A stretch of DNA of 64,000 bases from Bacteroidales bacterium (GTDB taxonomy: Bacteria > Planctomycetota > Planctomycetia > Gemmatales > Gemmataceae), in the NCBI GenBank assembly GCA_026931725.1, contig JAIXLE010000147.1, forward strand, positions 1-64,000, given 5' to 3'. Position numbers and translations under genes: made by a program. The notes under the pieces were generated by a model. That model had not been told where the DNA came from and ran no database searches. It saw only the letters and a list, made by a program, of their open reading frames with translations. Below are positions 36,226 through 46,431 of the stretch, in pieces (the stretch's first letter is position 1; each line of letters starts with the position of its first letter).

Positions 36226-37662
36226 TTATTGCAGCGGTGCGGGCGGGCGAGGCGGAGCCAATGCTTTGAGGTCCGATTCGATGCGGCGGACGTGCCAGGG
36301 GAAACGCTCTTTCGTGATGTCGGCCGGTGGTGTCGCACTGAGGGCACCGGGACTGCTCACGAGTTGTTTGTACTCGGCCAGTTTCGCCGGTTGCGTCGTC
36401 GCCAGAATCAGCGTGCCATTCGCAAAGGTGCCCGTGGTGGCCAACCCGACCCGGATCGGGACATGCAGTTCCAATTGCGCATCCTGAATTTGGAAGACCG
36501 GATGCAGTACTGTTTCTTCTGGGGTTCCGGGAACCTGCGGGGATATCCGCCCTTCTTGGAACGCGATTTGTAGCCGCTTCTGCTCGGCATCGTTGAGAGC
36601 ATTGCCGTTCGGTCCCGTCAGGAATGTGGAGGACTGAGATACGGCTTCCAGCCCTTGCGGTGTTGGAATGCTGAAGGCTGCCCCTCCAGCCAACGCCAAT
36701 CGCGCCTCCGCCACGAGCGGACTGAACCAGGCGAGAACTTGGGCCATGTCGGCATCCGGTGAAATGTAGCCCAAGTAGGCCAATTTCCGCTGTTCCGGGC
36801 CAGCGGCCAAGAGGTGCAGGAACTCCGCGCTCACCATCTGCCCGGAATCTTCCGCATGTTTAACCCACCAGCCCAGACGGCTCAGTTTTACCGATTTCAC
36901 ATAACCGCTCTCGGAAGGCACAATCTGCCATTCCCGGCGGCCATTCTCGACGGCGGCCTGCATGGGAATCAAGAGATTGTGTTCCCCTTCCGGGGTGATG
37001 AGTTTGTACGACAGGGTACACGAGATTTTGCGGGTTTCTTCCTCCCAGTCCCGCATCCCTTGCGCGATGAACTGAGCCTGACCACGATTCCGGGCCACGA
37101 TGCGGAAGACATCCAATTGCTGAAAAGCACTTAGTTCCTTGGCGAAGACCTGATTCATCGCCGTGGTGTTGCGTGGACTGGCGACTTGAGCCCGAATCGC
37201 GGGGGCAATGGTCTTGTAGCACGCCTCGTACAAACTCGGATCATTCGGTTCATTGAGCTTAATAGCGAGCAGTTTATCGGTCCAGGCGGCAAAGTTTTGC
37301 TCCGCATCGTTGCGAATCGTGAACTGGATCCCCAGCAGGTACGCGGCGTAGCCGAGTCCGACGATTACGCTGATCCACCAACCGGCTGTCGCATATTGTA
37401 ACCCGGTGCGTGTCCCTTCGGACGATTCGATCTGCTTGCGCGCGACAAACGCCAACACGACCGAAATGGCCGGGAAGAGGAAGAGACGCACATCAAGCAG
37501 CGATTCCTTGGCCAAGGTAGCGATCAAAGCCGCCACCGCCAGGACGAAGACAAAGACCAAGGCCACGATCAGGCTGATAGCAGCTGTTGGAGAGATGGGC
37601 GCGTATTCCGGCGTGTGACCGGAGCGAGAAACGTCAAGGCGGGGTGGCGCGGTGTCCGACAT
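36226..37662 (-). CDS. Membrane protein of unknown function (three N-terminal spans)
   Basis: 478 residues from the ATG at 37662, preceded by AGGA; the frame further upstream lacks support. After ~30 hydrophilic residues come a span (AAISLIVALVFVFVLAVAALIATLA), a second (RLFLFPAISVVLAFVARKQI), an EGTRTGLQYATAGWWISVIVGLGY segment like DUF4190 N-terminal domains, then a ~350-residue domain without further spans. That part has a charged segment, SRLGWWVKH, and a Pro-rich end. No catalytic motif seen. It lies between rpoZ and ribBA on the same strand. Confidence 0.65.
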   Translation of the reverse strand: MSDTAPPRLDVSRSGHTPEYAPISPTAAISLIVALVFVFVLAVAALIATLAKESLLDVRLFLFPAISVVLAFVARKQIESSEGTRTGLQYATAGWWISVIVGLGYAAYLLGIQFTIRNDAEQNFAAWTDKLLAIKLNEPNDPSLYEACYKTIAPAIRAQVASPRNTTAMNQVFAKELSAFQQLDVFRIVARNRGQAQFIAQGMRDWEEETRKISCTLSYKLITPEGEHNLLIPMQAAVENGRREWQIVPSESGYVKSVKLSRLGWWVKHAEDSGQMVSAEFLHLLAAGPEQRKLAYLGYISPDADMAQVLAWFSPLVAEARLALAGGAAFSIPTPQGLEAVSQSSTFLTGPNGNALNDAEQKRLQIAFQEGRISPQVPGTPEETVLHPVFQIQDAQLELHVPIRVGLATTGTFANGTLILATTQPAKLAEYKQLVSSPGALSATPPADITKERFPWHVRRIESDLKALAPPRPPAPLQ

Positions 37663-37766
37663 ACGACACGTCCTGGCAGGATGAACAAGCAATCGAACTA
37701 CAAGCCGTTCTACGACTCCTACGCCCGCCAGGAAAGCACGGTTCACCGTAATGCCCAGAGTGGGAA

Positions 37767-38075
37767 TTACTCGGTGCCGCCGGTGACAGGTTGCTCCTCC
37801 GCTCCGCCGCCGGTCATCTGTTGTAGGAACGCGGCTGGGAGGTTCGCGCTGATCGTCTCGTTCCGGGCTTCCTGGAGGTTGCCAGCCGCGTCCAGATAGA
37901 TTTTATCCTGGAGAATTTCCTGGAGGGCAATCAACATCCGGTCGTTGCTGCGGATGTCGACCAACGGTTTCGCGCCGGTGTTCAGCGCCACCATCCGCTT
38001 CTGAATCAGGGTCGACAGTTTGAAGCGGCCACCGACTTTGTTGACAATTTCTTCTTCCTTCAATTCGTCGAGCAT
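37767..38075 (-). CDS. rpoZ: RNA polymerase omega subunit
   Basis: 102 residues. [29 protein letters not shown] followed by [11 protein letters not shown] corresponds to the conserved omega core (vdkVgnRFeLvllAakRArqL, then vAlrEI..gkI); the C-terminus is a Gly/Glu/Pro-rich tail. Its start overlaps the end of gmk by 16 bases. The order yicC-gmk-rpoZ is widely conserved in bacteria and confirms the call for this small protein. Confidence 0.85.
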   Translation of the reverse strand: MLDELKEEEIVNKVGGRFKLSTLIQKRMVALNTGAKPLVDIRSNDRMLIALQEILQDKIYLDAAGNLQEARNETISANLPAAFLQQMTGGGAEEQPVTGGTE

Positions 38076-38677
38076 GGAATGGATCCTCGGTTAGAGAGCA
38101 GGGTGCGGAGTAGGCAATCCAATTCTTGAACAGTCGTTGTGATGTCGGCGTTAATCACCTGATGATCGAACTCTCCAGCGCGGGCAAGTTCCTTCTCTGC
38201 GGTTTTCAGTCGACGGGTAATCCCTTCGGGTGATTCTCCCCGCCCCTGGAGACGAGCTTGCAAATCCGCGAATGACGGTGGGGCCAGGAAAATGGAAAGA
38301 GAATCGTTGGGGTACTTTTGTCGAATCTGTGCGGTTCCCTGTACATCGATCACCAAGATGACCGCGATGCCGGTTTGACGGTACGGTTCCACTTCGGATT
38401 TGGGCGTTCCGTAGTAATCCCGGTTGTGGACGAAGGCGTATTCCAACATTTCGTCGGCATCAATTGCCGAGCGGAAAGTATCCACGCTCCAGTAATGATA
38501 ATCGATATCGGCCCGTTCCCCTGGCCGGGGAGCGCGGGTGGTACAAGTGATCGCCTTGCGGAGTGGCAATTCCGATTCGGCGATGACCTGTTCGACCAGT
38601 GTGGTTTTTCCCACTCCGCTCGGGCCAGAAATCAAGATCAACGGGGTTGGGGAACACAAACACAGGGGTGATCCCAT
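38060..38677 (-). CDS. gmk: Guanylate kinase
   Basis: Phosphorylates GMP to GDP. 205 residues. P-loop [12 protein letters not shown] near residues 16-27, then [22 protein letters not shown] (GMP-binding block), [16 protein letters not shown], and [18 protein letters not shown]. The ATG at 38677 has GGAG six bases upstream. It starts 27 bases after yicC and overlaps rpoZ by 16 bases. Confidence 0.95.
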   Translation of the reverse strand: MGSPLCLCSPTPLILISGPSGVGKTTLVEQVIAESELPLRKAITCTTRAPRPGERADIDYHYWSVDTFRSAIDADEMLEYAFVHNRDYYGTPKSEVEPYRQTGIAVILVIDVQGTAQIRQKYPNDSLSIFLAPPSFADLQARLQGRGESPEGITRRLKTAEKELARAGEFDHQVINADITTTVQELDCLLRTLLSNRGSIPCSTN

Positions 38678-38704
38678 ACCAGACTCCAGTTTCGTGGAAA
38701 GGGT

Positions 38705-39598
38705 TCACTCAATGTTCTGAATCAGTTCGCGGATTTTTTCCAGCGTGGCTTTGATCTCCACGGCATGACGAGAAATCGTGACATCCCCGGCTTTCGAGCC
38801 AAGAGTATTGGCTTCGCGGCCCATCTCTTGCACGATGAATTCGAGTCGGCGGCCCGCTCCCTCTCCTGGTCCTTGAATGACTTCCACGAACTGCGCCAGA
38901 TGCGAGGCAAAGCGTGCCAATTCTTCGGAAACATCGACGCGATCCGCGAAAATGGCGACTTCCCGCATCAGATGCTGCGGTTCCACCGCGATTCCGGCCT
39001 CCGCGACCGCTTGGCGTACCCGCTCTACTAAACGCTTCCGATAATCTGCCGACACGGCGGGAAGATGAGTACGAACCTGTTCCAGATGCCCGGCAATGTG
39101 CTGATGATGGTCGAGTAACTCTGCCGCCATCGCGTGGCCTTCGTCGGTGCGGGTGCTGTGGAGCCGGGTTAACGCCTGTTCCAAAGTGGATTGGACCAAT
39201 GCCCATTCCCGTTCGGGCAACGGGGTCAAGAGCGGGCGATCTGTGATGATGCCAGGAAGGGACAAAATCCCAGAGGCAATGGGGTTCAGGAGTTGAGGGG
39301 TTCCCGCAGCCTCACAAGCGGTATGGATGCTCAGGATGTAATCGCGCAGGACTGCGGAATCGAGGCGGGCGGAAGAGTTATTCTCAACCCGATCCACACG
39401 AATCTGGACGAGCAGACTTCCCCGACGGACGGAACGGCGGACAATCTTTTCGATTTCCGACTCCATCCCGGAATAGGGTTCGGAACCGCGCACCGAGACT
39501 TTCAGGTGTCGGTTGTTGACCGAGCGCACCTCAACCCCGACCGTGAGGCCGGGTTCTTGGCCCGTGAATTCACCGAACCCGGTCATGCTCAGAAGCAC
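38705..39598 (-). CDS. yicC: YicC family endoribonuclease
   Basis: 297 residues from a GTG at 39598 (MLLSMTGFGEFTG), chosen because GGAGGA lies nine bases upstream and the family starts this way; the longer frame overlaps secG. N-terminal YicC domain with VEVRSVNNRHLKVSVR and RGSLLVQIRV; C-terminal domain ending with EFIVQEMGREANTLGSKAGD and AVEIKATLEKIREQIQNIE-like residues (here ELIQNIE). YicC proteins are metal-dependent endoribonucleases. Standard yicC-gmk-rpoZ neighbourhood. Confidence 0.93.
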   Translation of the reverse strand: MLLSMTGFGEFTGQEPGLTVGVEVRSVNNRHLKVSVRGSEPYSGMESEIEKIVRRSVRRGSLLVQIRVDRVENNSSARLDSAVLRDYILSIHTACEAAGTPQLLNPIASGILSLPGIITDRPLLTPLPEREWALVQSTLEQALTRLHSTRTDEGHAMAAELLDHHQHIAGHLEQVRTHLPAVSADYRKRLVERVRQAVAEAGIAVEPQHLMREVAIFADRVDVSEELARFASHLAQFVEVIQGPGEGAGRRLEFIVQEMGREANTLGSKAGDVTISRHAVEIKATLEKIRELIQNIE

Positions 39599-39629
39599 TG
39601 CCGAACATCCTCCGCCAGCAATCCGGGAA

Positions 39630-39923
39630 TTAGGAGCCTTGCACCACGCGCGGCCCGCCGGATTGGCTATCGACGTTGGCAACTTTCACATGGATCATAA
39701 TGAGCAGAACCCAGACTCCCGCGAGAATGAGCGTGTATTTGACAAACGCATCCGCCGCGCGGGAACCAAAAGCACTAGAACCGCCCGCACCGCCCAGGGC
39801 ACCAGCCAAACCGCCCCCTTTACCACGTTGAATCACGACGATGAACAAAATCATCACAATGCTGATGAATACGATGATGGCGTTCAAAGTGTGAGACAAT
39901 GTCGAGACTGCGAGTAAGTCCAT
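39630..39923 (-). CDS. secG: Preprotein translocase subunit SecG
   Basis: 97 residues from the ATG at 39923, with GGAGG seven bases upstream. Two hydrophobic spans (LNAIIVFISIVMILFIVVIQ and FVKYTLILAGVWVLLIMIHV) flank the SecG signature RGKGGGLAGALGGAGGSSAFG. It stabilises SecYE during protein export. It lies between tpiA and yicC; tpiA-secG adjacency is common. Confidence 0.93.
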   Translation of the reverse strand: MDLLAVSTLSHTLNAIIVFISIVMILFIVVIQRGKGGGLAGALGGAGGSSAFGSRAADAFVKYTLILAGVWVLLIMIHVKVANVDSQSGGPRVVQGS

Positions 39924-40048
39924 GTATCGCCTCCAGGCGGGGAGAACCGTGGTTCCAGTATATCGGAATAGACACCTCACCGGCTTCATCTCGTGCCGGG
40001 TGAGGGAAATGCCTATCCTAGCGTGTTCATGCCGGATCGGGAAGGGGG

Positions 40049-40816
40049 TTATCCCGCGGCCACGGCGGCCTGCACGATCGGCAGGAACGTCTCCGCCTTC
40101 AGGCTGGCCCCACCAACCAGAGCCCCGTCGATGTCGGGTTGGGACATGAGCCCAGCCGCGTTGTCCGGTTTGACGCTGCCGCCGTAGAGGATTTTGACGT
40201 TCTGCCCAATACTGGCCCCAAACAGCGTGGTGAGTTTCTCCCGGATGAAGGCATGCGCTTCCTGCGCCTGTTCCGGTGTGGCCGTGTGGCCGGTGCCGAT
40301 GGCCCAGATGGGTTCGTAGGCAATCACAAGCCGGTGAAACTGCTCATCGCTCAAACCGGATGTGGCCGCAAAAACTTGACGCTGGAACACCCGTTCCTTC
40401 AACCCGCGTTGTCGTTCGGCCAGGGTTTCGCCCATACAGAGGATGACATGTAAGCCATCGGCGAGGGCCGCGTGAACCTTGTCGTTGGTCTGGGCATCGC
40501 TTTCCCCCAGGATATGCCGGCGTTCGCTGTGGCCGAGGATGACGTACTTGCACCCCGCATCCAACAGCATCGGTGGGCTGACTTCTCCCGTGAATGCGCC
40601 TTCTTTTTCATTCGCGCAATCCTGGGCTCCCAGTGACACGGGCGACCCTTGCAAGGCGTTGGCCACGGTGGTCAACCAGGGGAACGGCGGACAAACGGCC
40701 ACTTCCACGGCGGCGCTGGCGGGAACACCGGCGGCCACGGCGCGAGCCAGCGACTCCGCGGCTGTCCGGGTGGTGTACATCTTCCAGTTCCCAGCAACGA
40801 GTTTAGTACGCGGCAT
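40049..40816 (-). CDS. tpiA: Triosephosphate isomerase
   Basis: Interconverts dihydroxyacetone phosphate and glyceraldehyde-3-phosphate. 255 residues from the ATG at 40816 (MPRTKLVAGNWKMY), preceded by AGGA. Catalytic Lys in GNWKM, His in ILGHSERR, Glu in IAYEPIWAIGTG, and the phosphate-binding ILYGGSVKPDN and DGALVGGASL are all present. It precedes secG by 125 bases. Confidence 0.97.
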   Translation of the reverse strand: MPRTKLVAGNWKMYTTRTAAESLARAVAAGVPASAAVEVAVCPPFPWLTTVANALQGSPVSLGAQDCANEKEGAFTGEVSPPMLLDAGCKYVILGHSERRHILGESDAQTNDKVHAALADGLHVILCMGETLAERQRGLKERVFQRQVFAATSGLSDEQFHRLVIAYEPIWAIGTGHTATPEQAQEAHAFIREKLTTLFGASIGQNVKILYGGSVKPDNAAGLMSQPDIDGALVGGASLKAETFLPIVQAAVAAG

Positions 40817-41002
40817 CGGGGTTCCTATCGTCAACGGTCAGAAACATCCTGTACACAGGTGTGCCGAACCCGGCTTGGGGAACAGGCGGAGTCGCGGCTT
40901 CACATTCCATTTGCGTCACGACCCGTTCGGGATTCCTGCGTTGGATGCGAGTTACTATAGGAATTTGGCAGGAATGGGGAGGGAAGAATTGCGGGAGCGG
41001 CC

Positions 41003-41329
41003 TCATTCATCGGGTGCGGATGCGGGCGGAAACCCCGGTCGTCCCAGGATGTCGCCGCAGACCTGGTAGCGAAAGTTGCCGATAACTAACTCATCACCCG
41101 GTTGCAGTTTGCCTTCCGCGACCCGTTGACCGTTGACCCAAATGCCATTCGTACTGCCCAGATCCCGGACCACGAAGTAATCCGCCACCTGGGCCAGGGC
41201 ACAATGGCGGCGAGAAACTTTCTTGGAGTTCAGTTGCACATCACATTCCTGATGTCGACCAAACAACAAAATCGGCTTATCGAGCAAAATACTCGGGCCA
41301 TCGGTCAGAGAGAGTAAATGAGCAGGCAT
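41003..41329 (-). CDS. Small FHA-domain protein
   Basis: 108 residues, essentially a single forkhead-associated domain: ILLFGRHQECDVQL, KKVSRRHCAL, YFVVRDLGSTNGIWVNGQRV, LQPGDELVIGNFRYQV. The phosphothreonine-binding residues R (FGRH), S and R (VSRRH) and N (STNG) are present, so it should recognise phosphothreonine peptides, presumably from Ser/Thr kinases, which are abundant in planctomycetes. It lies upstream of tpiA on the same strand with a 186-base gap; a functional link is not evident. Confidence 0.9.
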   Translation of the reverse strand: MPAHLLSLTDGPSILLDKPILLFGRHQECDVQLNSKKVSRRHCALAQVADYFVVRDLGSTNGIWVNGQRVAEGKLQPGDELVIGNFRYQVCGDILGRPGFPPASAPDE

Positions 41330-41416
41330 GACCAAGTTCTAGTGCGAGGAGCGGGCAGGGTCGCACGAAAACCATAGCTTATTTCACGGGGTGAACGCGG
41401 CCAAACGCCGAAAAAA

Positions 41417-42811
41417 TCAGGCGTTATACTCGATGGCTTTCACAATCTCGGCCAGATCGTTCGGCACCTGCACGGCCTTGTTGGCGAATGCGGCGCGTTT
41501 GACCCCCCGTTTGCCGAGTTTGGCTTCAAATGTCGCCGGGTCGGAGGTGTGATACGCCACGGTCGCATCCGGGTCTTTGAGGACGTGCCCAGTCAGCACA
41601 CACGCCACTCGATCATCGGGGGAAATCACCCCTTCGGCCACCAATTTCTTGAGCCCAGCCACGCTCGCCGCTGATGCCGGTTCGCATCCCAAGCCCCCGG
41701 CTCCGACTTGCGCTTTCGCATCCAGAATCTCTTGATCGTTCGCTTCGCGGACCACACCGCCGCAGCGTTCCAACGCTCGTAACGCTTTGGGCAGATTCAC
41801 CGGACGGTTGATCTCGATGGCACTGGCCAACGTATCGGCTCGCGCATTGTCTGCGTCCATCCGCTGCATGAAGCTGTCAATCCGCCCCGTGTCAGGACGA
41901 CCGCCGTTCCAGCGGACACCTTGTTTTTCGTAAATCTGATAAAAGGTATTCGCCCCAGCCGCGTTCACGACCGCCAGTTTGGGAGCTTGGGTAATCAACC
42001 CCAGTTCCAGCAACTCGGAAAAAGCCTTACCGAATGCCGAGACGTTGCCCAAGTTGCCACCCGGAACCACGATCCAATCGGGCACTTCCCAGCGGAACGC
42101 TTCGAGAATCCGGTACATCACCGTCTTCTGCCCTTCGAGCCGGAACGGGTTCACGCTGTTGACGAGGTAGATGCCGAGTTTCCCGGAAACCTCTCGAACA
42201 CGGCGGAGGGCATCATCGAAATCCCCCGCGATTTGCACGGTGAGTGCCCCGTAGTCGAGTGCCTGGGAGAGCTTGCCATAGCTGATCTTCCCGGAACCGA
42301 TGAAGATGATCGCCCGCATCAGGTGCGTCGCGGCACAGTAGATGGCCAGGCTAGCGCTGGTGTTCCCCGTACTGGCACAAGCGGCACGGGTGGCTCCGAT
42401 CATCCGGGCATGAGTAAAAGCCGCCGTCATCCCGTTGTCTTTGAAGCTACCGGATGGGTTCATCCCCTCGTACTGGAGGTACAATTTCCCCGGCTTCAGT
42501 CCTGCGTACTGGGCCACGGCATCGGACTGTCGGCATAAGGTTTGACCTTCTCCGATCGTCATAATCATCGGGTCCGGCGCAAACGGAAAGAGTTCGCGGA
42601 ATCGCCAGACACCCGAAAAGTTCAGTGGATTGTGCCGATCGGACCACTTGGCTTCAAAATCACGCAACGCCTTGGGGACAGGCAGCCGATCCCATTCGTA
42701 GGCCACATCGAGCAACCCGCCGCACTGTGGACAGGCAAACGCGGTGCTGCTGATGTCCGTGGTCGCACCACAGTGCGGATGAATGCAGCGTTGGAAGACA
42801 AGGTCGGTCAT
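41417..42811 (-). CDS. thrC: Threonine synthase
   Basis: PLP enzyme forming threonine from O-phosphohomoserine. 464 residues from the ATG at 42811; the longer upstream frame has no family support. It starts with a zinc-ribbon-like segment ([24 protein letters not shown]), as in many threonine synthases of this clade. PLP lysine in [11 protein letters not shown], the [13 protein letters not shown] substrate loop, and the phosphate-binding [16 protein letters not shown]. The nearest related pathway gene is dapB, 3.6 kb away and on the other strand. Confidence 0.93.
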   Translation of the reverse strand: MTDLVFQRCIHPHCGATTDISSTAFACPQCGGLLDVAYEWDRLPVPKALRDFEAKWSDRHNPLNFSGVWRFRELFPFAPDPMIMTIGEGQTLCRQSDAVAQYAGLKPGKLYLQYEGMNPSGSFKDNGMTAAFTHARMIGATRAACASTGNTSASLAIYCAATHLMRAIIFIGSGKISYGKLSQALDYGALTVQIAGDFDDALRRVREVSGKLGIYLVNSVNPFRLEGQKTVMYRILEAFRWEVPDWIVVPGGNLGNVSAFGKAFSELLELGLITQAPKLAVVNAAGANTFYQIYEKQGVRWNGGRPDTGRIDSFMQRMDADNARADTLASAIEINRPVNLPKALRALERCGGVVREANDQEILDAKAQVGAGGLGCEPASAASVAGLKKLVAEGVISPDDRVACVLTGHVLKDPDATVAYHTSDPATFEAKLGKRGVKRAAFANKAVQVPNDLAEIVKAIEYNA

Positions 42812-42915
42812 GGAATTTGCCGAGTAAGTGCGGGATCGCCTTTCTCCTGAATTATGGTGATAGCCGATTCTCGGCAATCCCGCGTGAGATGATCGAGCAT
42901 TTGCAACGCCATCGC

Positions 42916-42936
42916 CCGAGATTTTGGGAATCTCGG
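42916..42936 (-). terminator. Stem-loop between lipoprotein gene and thrC
   Basis: CCGAGATT and AATCTCGG form an 8-bp stem with a 5-base loop. It lies 36 bases after the lipoprotein stop and about 100 bases before thrC. There is no U-run after it, so termination may be weak or it may act as a leader structure of thrC. Confidence 0.4.
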
Positions 42937-42971
42937 ACAACGGGATCACACACAAACCCTAACAGCGGTTG

Positions 42972-43424
42972 TTACTTGCCCGCTTTGAGTTTGATTTCGA
43001 GGTTGTTTGTACCGGCTTGAATCTCCACTTCCGCGGGATTGGGTGTCAAACCCAAGTATGGTGGCGCTGGGGCGATATACTTAGGATCCGTGCGTTGTTC
43101 CTCGGTCATCTGGGGTTCCGGGGGAGTGAAGCGAACCCGATTCTTGCCGATTTGCGCTCCTTGGTATCCATCCGTTGTCTTGAGTTTGAATGTTCCATCC
43201 GATCCAATTTCGGCGCTGGAGGGGCGACCGGCATTCGCGGCATCATTACCCGCTACGGGCGTGAAAATCAGCGTTCCGCCGGTGACCGCTTTGCCCGCGG
43301 GATCGACCACTTTTCCTTCCACGGTGGCCACATTCGCTCCCCCACATCCGATTCCGAGGGTCAACAGCAACGCGGGGAGCATCAACCCCGCGAACCAGCG
43401 AGCAAACCGAAGTAATGCAATCAT
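42972..43424 (-). CDS. Carboxypeptidase-regulatory-like lipoprotein
   Basis: 150 residues from the ATG at 43424. Signal sequence RFARWFAGLMLPALLLTLGIGC with a lipobox ending in Cys, then a beta-sandwich beginning VEGKVVDPAGKAVTGGTLIFTPVAG and GSDGTFKLKTTDGYQGAQIGKNRVRF, the pattern of the short planctomycete lipoproteins with carboxypeptidase-regulatory-like domains. It ends with EIQAGTNNLEIKLKAGK. This type is often found beside DUF1559 genes, and here a disrupted DUF1559 gene lies directly upstream on the same strand. Confidence 0.8.
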   Translation of the reverse strand: MIALLRFARWFAGLMLPALLLTLGIGCGGANVATVEGKVVDPAGKAVTGGTLIFTPVAGNDAANAGRPSSAEIGSDGTFKLKTTDGYQGAQIGKNRVRFTPPEPQMTEEQRTDPKYIAPAPPYLGLTPNPAEVEIQAGTNNLEIKLKAGK

Positions 43425-44034
43425 GAGAATCTGTTCCGGGGTAATCAGGCGTGGAAGGTTGGGAAATATTTCCACGAACCCATCTTAAGAGTGGCGATCC
43501 TCGCAGGCAGAGGATCAAACCACCCCTGAGATGGGTTCGATGGAGATCGCTGCTGCCTTATGGTAGCGTGTAGGTTTCGTGCCCGCGTCGTGTGCCAGCG
43601 GCTTGGTAGACGTTCACATCAATACTGTTGTTGATAAACTTGACCGAGCCATCGCACAACGCAAAGTTCGCCCCGTTTTGGTGTTCGCTTCCGAAGCAAC
43701 GGTCGGCATTCGCCCCGGTACGCAGGTTGAGAGGGTAATTCACATCCATCAGGCGGAAGTAATTGTGTTGCCGTCCTTGACCGGAGTAATTCGGGTTCCC
43801 ACCGGCCCAAATTGGGGTGTTACTGGTATCCAGCGGGTAGCTGACTTCGTTATTCGTCACTTCACCGATGGAAACGGTATTGCTGGTTCCGTCCTTAATA
43901 TCCGTGAGCTTGACCGTCCACGTCTTATTGTTGTCATTGGATTGCAGCAACACGCCGGTCATCGTTCCGCCATTCGGGTTGGTCCAACTGGCCCAGGTTC
44001 CACCGCTGGTATCATTGCCCATGTTGCCGAGGTA

Positions 44035-44054
44035 GTTAGTTTGTAACCGTTCAC
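44035..44054. repeat. Left target duplication (8 bp) and left terminal inverted repeat of the IS
   Basis: GTTAGTTT at 44035-44042 is the target copy, and GTAACCGTTCAC at 44043-44054 is the terminal repeat. The GTAA end is characteristic of IS66-family elements. Confidence 0.92.
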
Positions 44055-45508
44055 AGGGGGTAGCCGGTTCGGTTCGTAGCTCGTACTCCATCTGACGGCA
44101 TGATGTCTCCACCGCCACTCCCCGACACCCTGTTCGCCGCCCTGCCGCCGGCCGTGCAGGCGTACATCCGCTCACTCGAAACCATTGCCGCCCAGGTCGC
44201 CATCCTCCAGACCCGCGTCGCCGAACTCGAAGCCCGGCTCGGTCAGAATTCGTCGAATTCGTCCAAACCGCCCTCATCCGATGGCCCACAGGTGAAGCCA
44301 GCCCCGCCCCAAACACCGTCTGGCAAGAAGCGGGGCGGCCAGCCCGGCCACACGAAACACACGCAGGTGATCCTTCCGCCCGATGAGATCATCGACCACA
44401 AGCCGACCCACTGCCGTCACTGTGCCACGCCTCTCGCCGGTGAGGACCCGGACCCAACTGTCGACCAGGTGCTCGACCTGCCGGTCCAGTTGCGACACGT
44501 GGTTCACCACCGCCGCCATACGCTGACCTGTCCCCAATGTCACACCCCGACGATCGCCGTCCCCGTGTCCCAAACGATCAGCGGGTATGGTCCCAAACTG
44601 ACCGCGACGGTGGCCTACCTGAGCGGGGTCGGCCGGCTGAGCAAGCGGGCCATTCGCACGCTGCTCGACGACGTGTGCGACCTGCCGATGTCGCTTGGGA
44701 CCGTGAGCAAACTGGAGCAGACTGTCAGCCGGGCATTGGCCCCGATCCACGCCGATGTCCTGACCCAAACCCGGGGTCAGGACGCAAACGTCGACGAAAC
44801 GGGCTGGAAGCAAGGGAAGAAGAAGGCGTGGCTGTGGGTGGCGGTGACCGCTGTCCTGACGGTCTTCCTGATTCGTCCCGGCCGCAATCGGGCCGCCTTC
44901 GACTCCCTGGTCGGACCAACTCCGGGGGTGCTCACCACCGACCGGTACGGAGTGTACACCCACTTGGCTGGGACACGCCGGCAGGTCTGTTGGGCCCACC
45001 TGCGGCGGGACTTTCAGGCGATGATCGATCGGAAGAATGCGGGAAGCGAGATTGGGACCGCGTTGTTGTCCCAATCCGACATCCTGTTCACGCACTGGCA
45101 AAAAGTGCGGGACGGGACGCGAACTCGACAGTGGTTCTGGCAGACACACCAGTCGCGGCTGCGAGCGAGGGTGAAGACCCTGCTCGCGCGGGGTGTCGCG
45201 TGTTCGTGTCCGAAAACGGCCGGGGTGTGTCGGGAACTCCTGGGGGTAGAGGAGTCGTTCTGGACGTTCGCGTGTCGGGACGGGGTCGAACCGACGAACA
45301 ACGCGGCCGAGCGGGCGGTGCGTCACGCGGTGTGCTGGCGGAAGACGAGTTTTGGGACAGACAGCGAACGGGGCAGCCGGTTTGTGGAACGGATGCTGAC
45401 GGTGGTGGCATCCTGTCGACAGCAGGGGCTTGGTGTCCTCGATTTCCTGGTGCAGGCCGTCTCCGGCCAGAACCCGTCACTACTGCCCGAAAGGGCGTGA
45501 ACGGTTAC
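44043..45508 (+). mobile_element. Complete IS66-family (ISBst12-like) insertion sequence
   Basis: 1466 bases bounded by 12-bp perfect terminal inverted repeats (GTAACCGTTCAC / GTGAACGGTTAC) and flanked by the perfect 8-bp duplication GTTAGTTT. Eight-base duplications and GTAA ends are typical of IS66. It carries only the transposase gene and lacks the tnpA/tnpB accessory genes, as in the ISBst12 subgroup. Inserted in opposite orientation to the DUF1559 gene. Confidence 0.94.
44100..45500 (+). CDS. tnpC: IS66-family transposase
   Basis: 466 residues (ATG at 44100; a second ATG at 44103). N-terminal coiled coil ([35 protein letters not shown], the classic IS66 leucine-zipper/linker), a [17 protein letters not shown] zinc-finger pair, then the DDE domain: D232 (DETGW), D281 (DRYGVY) and E404 (NNAAERAVR). 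All three catalytic acids are present and there is no frameshift, so the enzyme appears functional. It ends eight bases before the right end of the element. Confidence 0.95.
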   Translation: MMSPPPLPDTLFAALPPAVQAYIRSLETIAAQVAILQTRVAELEARLGQNSSNSSKPPSSDGPQVKPAPPQTPSGKKRGGQPGHTKHTQVILPPDEIIDHKPTHCRHCATPLAGEDPDPTVDQVLDLPVQLRHVVHHRRHTLTCPQCHTPTIAVPVSQTISGYGPKLTATVAYLSGVGRLSKRAIRTLLDDVCDLPMSLGTVSKLEQTVSRALAPIHADVLTQTRGQDANVDETGWKQGKKKAWLWVAVTAVLTVFLIRPGRNRAAFDSLVGPTPGVLTTDRYGVYTHLAGTRRQVCWAHLRRDFQAMIDRKNAGSEIGTALLSQSDILFTHWQKVRDGTRTRQWFWQTHQSRLRARVKTLLARGVACSCPKTAGVCRELLGVEESFWTFACRDGVEPTNNAAERAVRHAVCWRKTSFGTDSERGSRFVERMLTVVASCRQQGLGVLDFLVQAVSGQNPSLLPERA

Positions 45509-45516
45509 GTTAGTTT
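45497..45516. repeat. Right terminal inverted repeat and right target duplication of the IS
   Basis: GTGAACGGTTAC at 45497-45508 is the inverted repeat, and GTTAGTTT at 45509-45516 is identical to the left target copy. Confidence 0.92.
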
Positions 45517-46015
45517 TGCCATAGCCTCCATTCATCGTGAGTTCCGGCCAGGAGTCACTGGGGCACATGAAGACCTTGATGGCCGTCTTCGCCCCGCCTC
45601 CACCCGCATTGCCATTGACGCGACCGGCGGTATTGTTGCTATCGGCACTGGTCCCCGATAAGTTCGGTGCCGAGTTCGTACCGCCGCCAGGAATGAAGAT
45701 CATGAAGTTCGTCGTGTCTTGTTGGAATTTCGTGTAAATCGTTCCTTGTTCGATGTACGGGAGGACCGCAGTACCCCAACCCCAGTTCCCGTTATCGTCG
45801 TTGAACTCACCGACCGGGAGACGCATGTAGACATCATGGTACGCTTGCAGGGCCAAGCCGAGTTGTTTGAGGTTGTTCTGGCAGGTTGCACGGTCAGCCG
45901 CATCGCGGACTTTTTGCACGGCTGGCAAAAGTAGGCCAATTAAGATGGCGATGATGGCGATAACCACTAACAATTCAATCAGGGTGAATGCGTTCCGAAG
46001 CCTGGACGAAACCAT

Positions 46016-46431
46016 GGGAAGAACCTCGGGTATAGAAATTGCTGCCGTGCGAGATGGCAGAATTTCGGGAAAGGAATAACCCTAAAACGTGACAATCAAA
46101 TCGAGGCTAGATACAAAGTCGGGAAAACTCCCAACAACTGCGCATGTCATAAGTGCGATGCTCACCACACACGCATTGTCTACATATTGAGGGGATTTTA
46201 CATATACTCTTCATGACTGGCAAGGGAAAATCGGACAACGAGAGAAGAGTTTCCGACTCCCAAATAATCGGATGATCGCAACCGACAAATCACCGTGACA
46301 ATAGATTCTCGCCCGTGTGGCCGGGTGGGAGCTGCAGGATCGCAGGCAAATTCCTATCCGGCAGATGAAACGGAAGGTGCGGGCCGCTACAATTTCCTGA
46401 CGATTTCGTCCTTCAACTGTGTGAAACTCCG
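46016..46431. other. Intergenic region between divergent DUF1559 gene and dapB
   Basis: 416 bases that are more AT-rich than the flanking genes, as expected for two divergent promoters. No credible gene. A weak minus-strand -10-like TATCTA occurs near 46108-46113. Nothing else identified. Confidence 0.45.

Larger units (their letters stand above)
43558..46015 (-). pseudogene. DUF1559 prepilin-like gene interrupted by an IS66-type element
   Basis: The 5' part runs from the ATG at 46015 (with GAGG upstream): [16 protein letters not shown] opens a type IV prepilin-like N-terminus, followed by [32 protein letters not shown]. The 3' part runs from 44042 to 43558 and carries TNYLGN (restored), [12 protein letters not shown], and the H-x9-DG motif [13 protein letters not shown] near the C-terminus. 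Removing the element and one target copy joins the halves in frame as [15 protein letters not shown], giving 984 bases and 327 residues, a normal DUF1559 length. No other defect is visible, so the inactivation looks recent. The 5' fragment could still produce a truncated pseudopilin with a foreign tail. Confidence 0.93.

Noticed and set aside
44537-45661. Second plus-strand frame within and beyond the insertion sequence
   Set aside because: It runs in another frame of the transposase gene, crosses the right end of the element into the disrupted gene, and has no transposase motifs.
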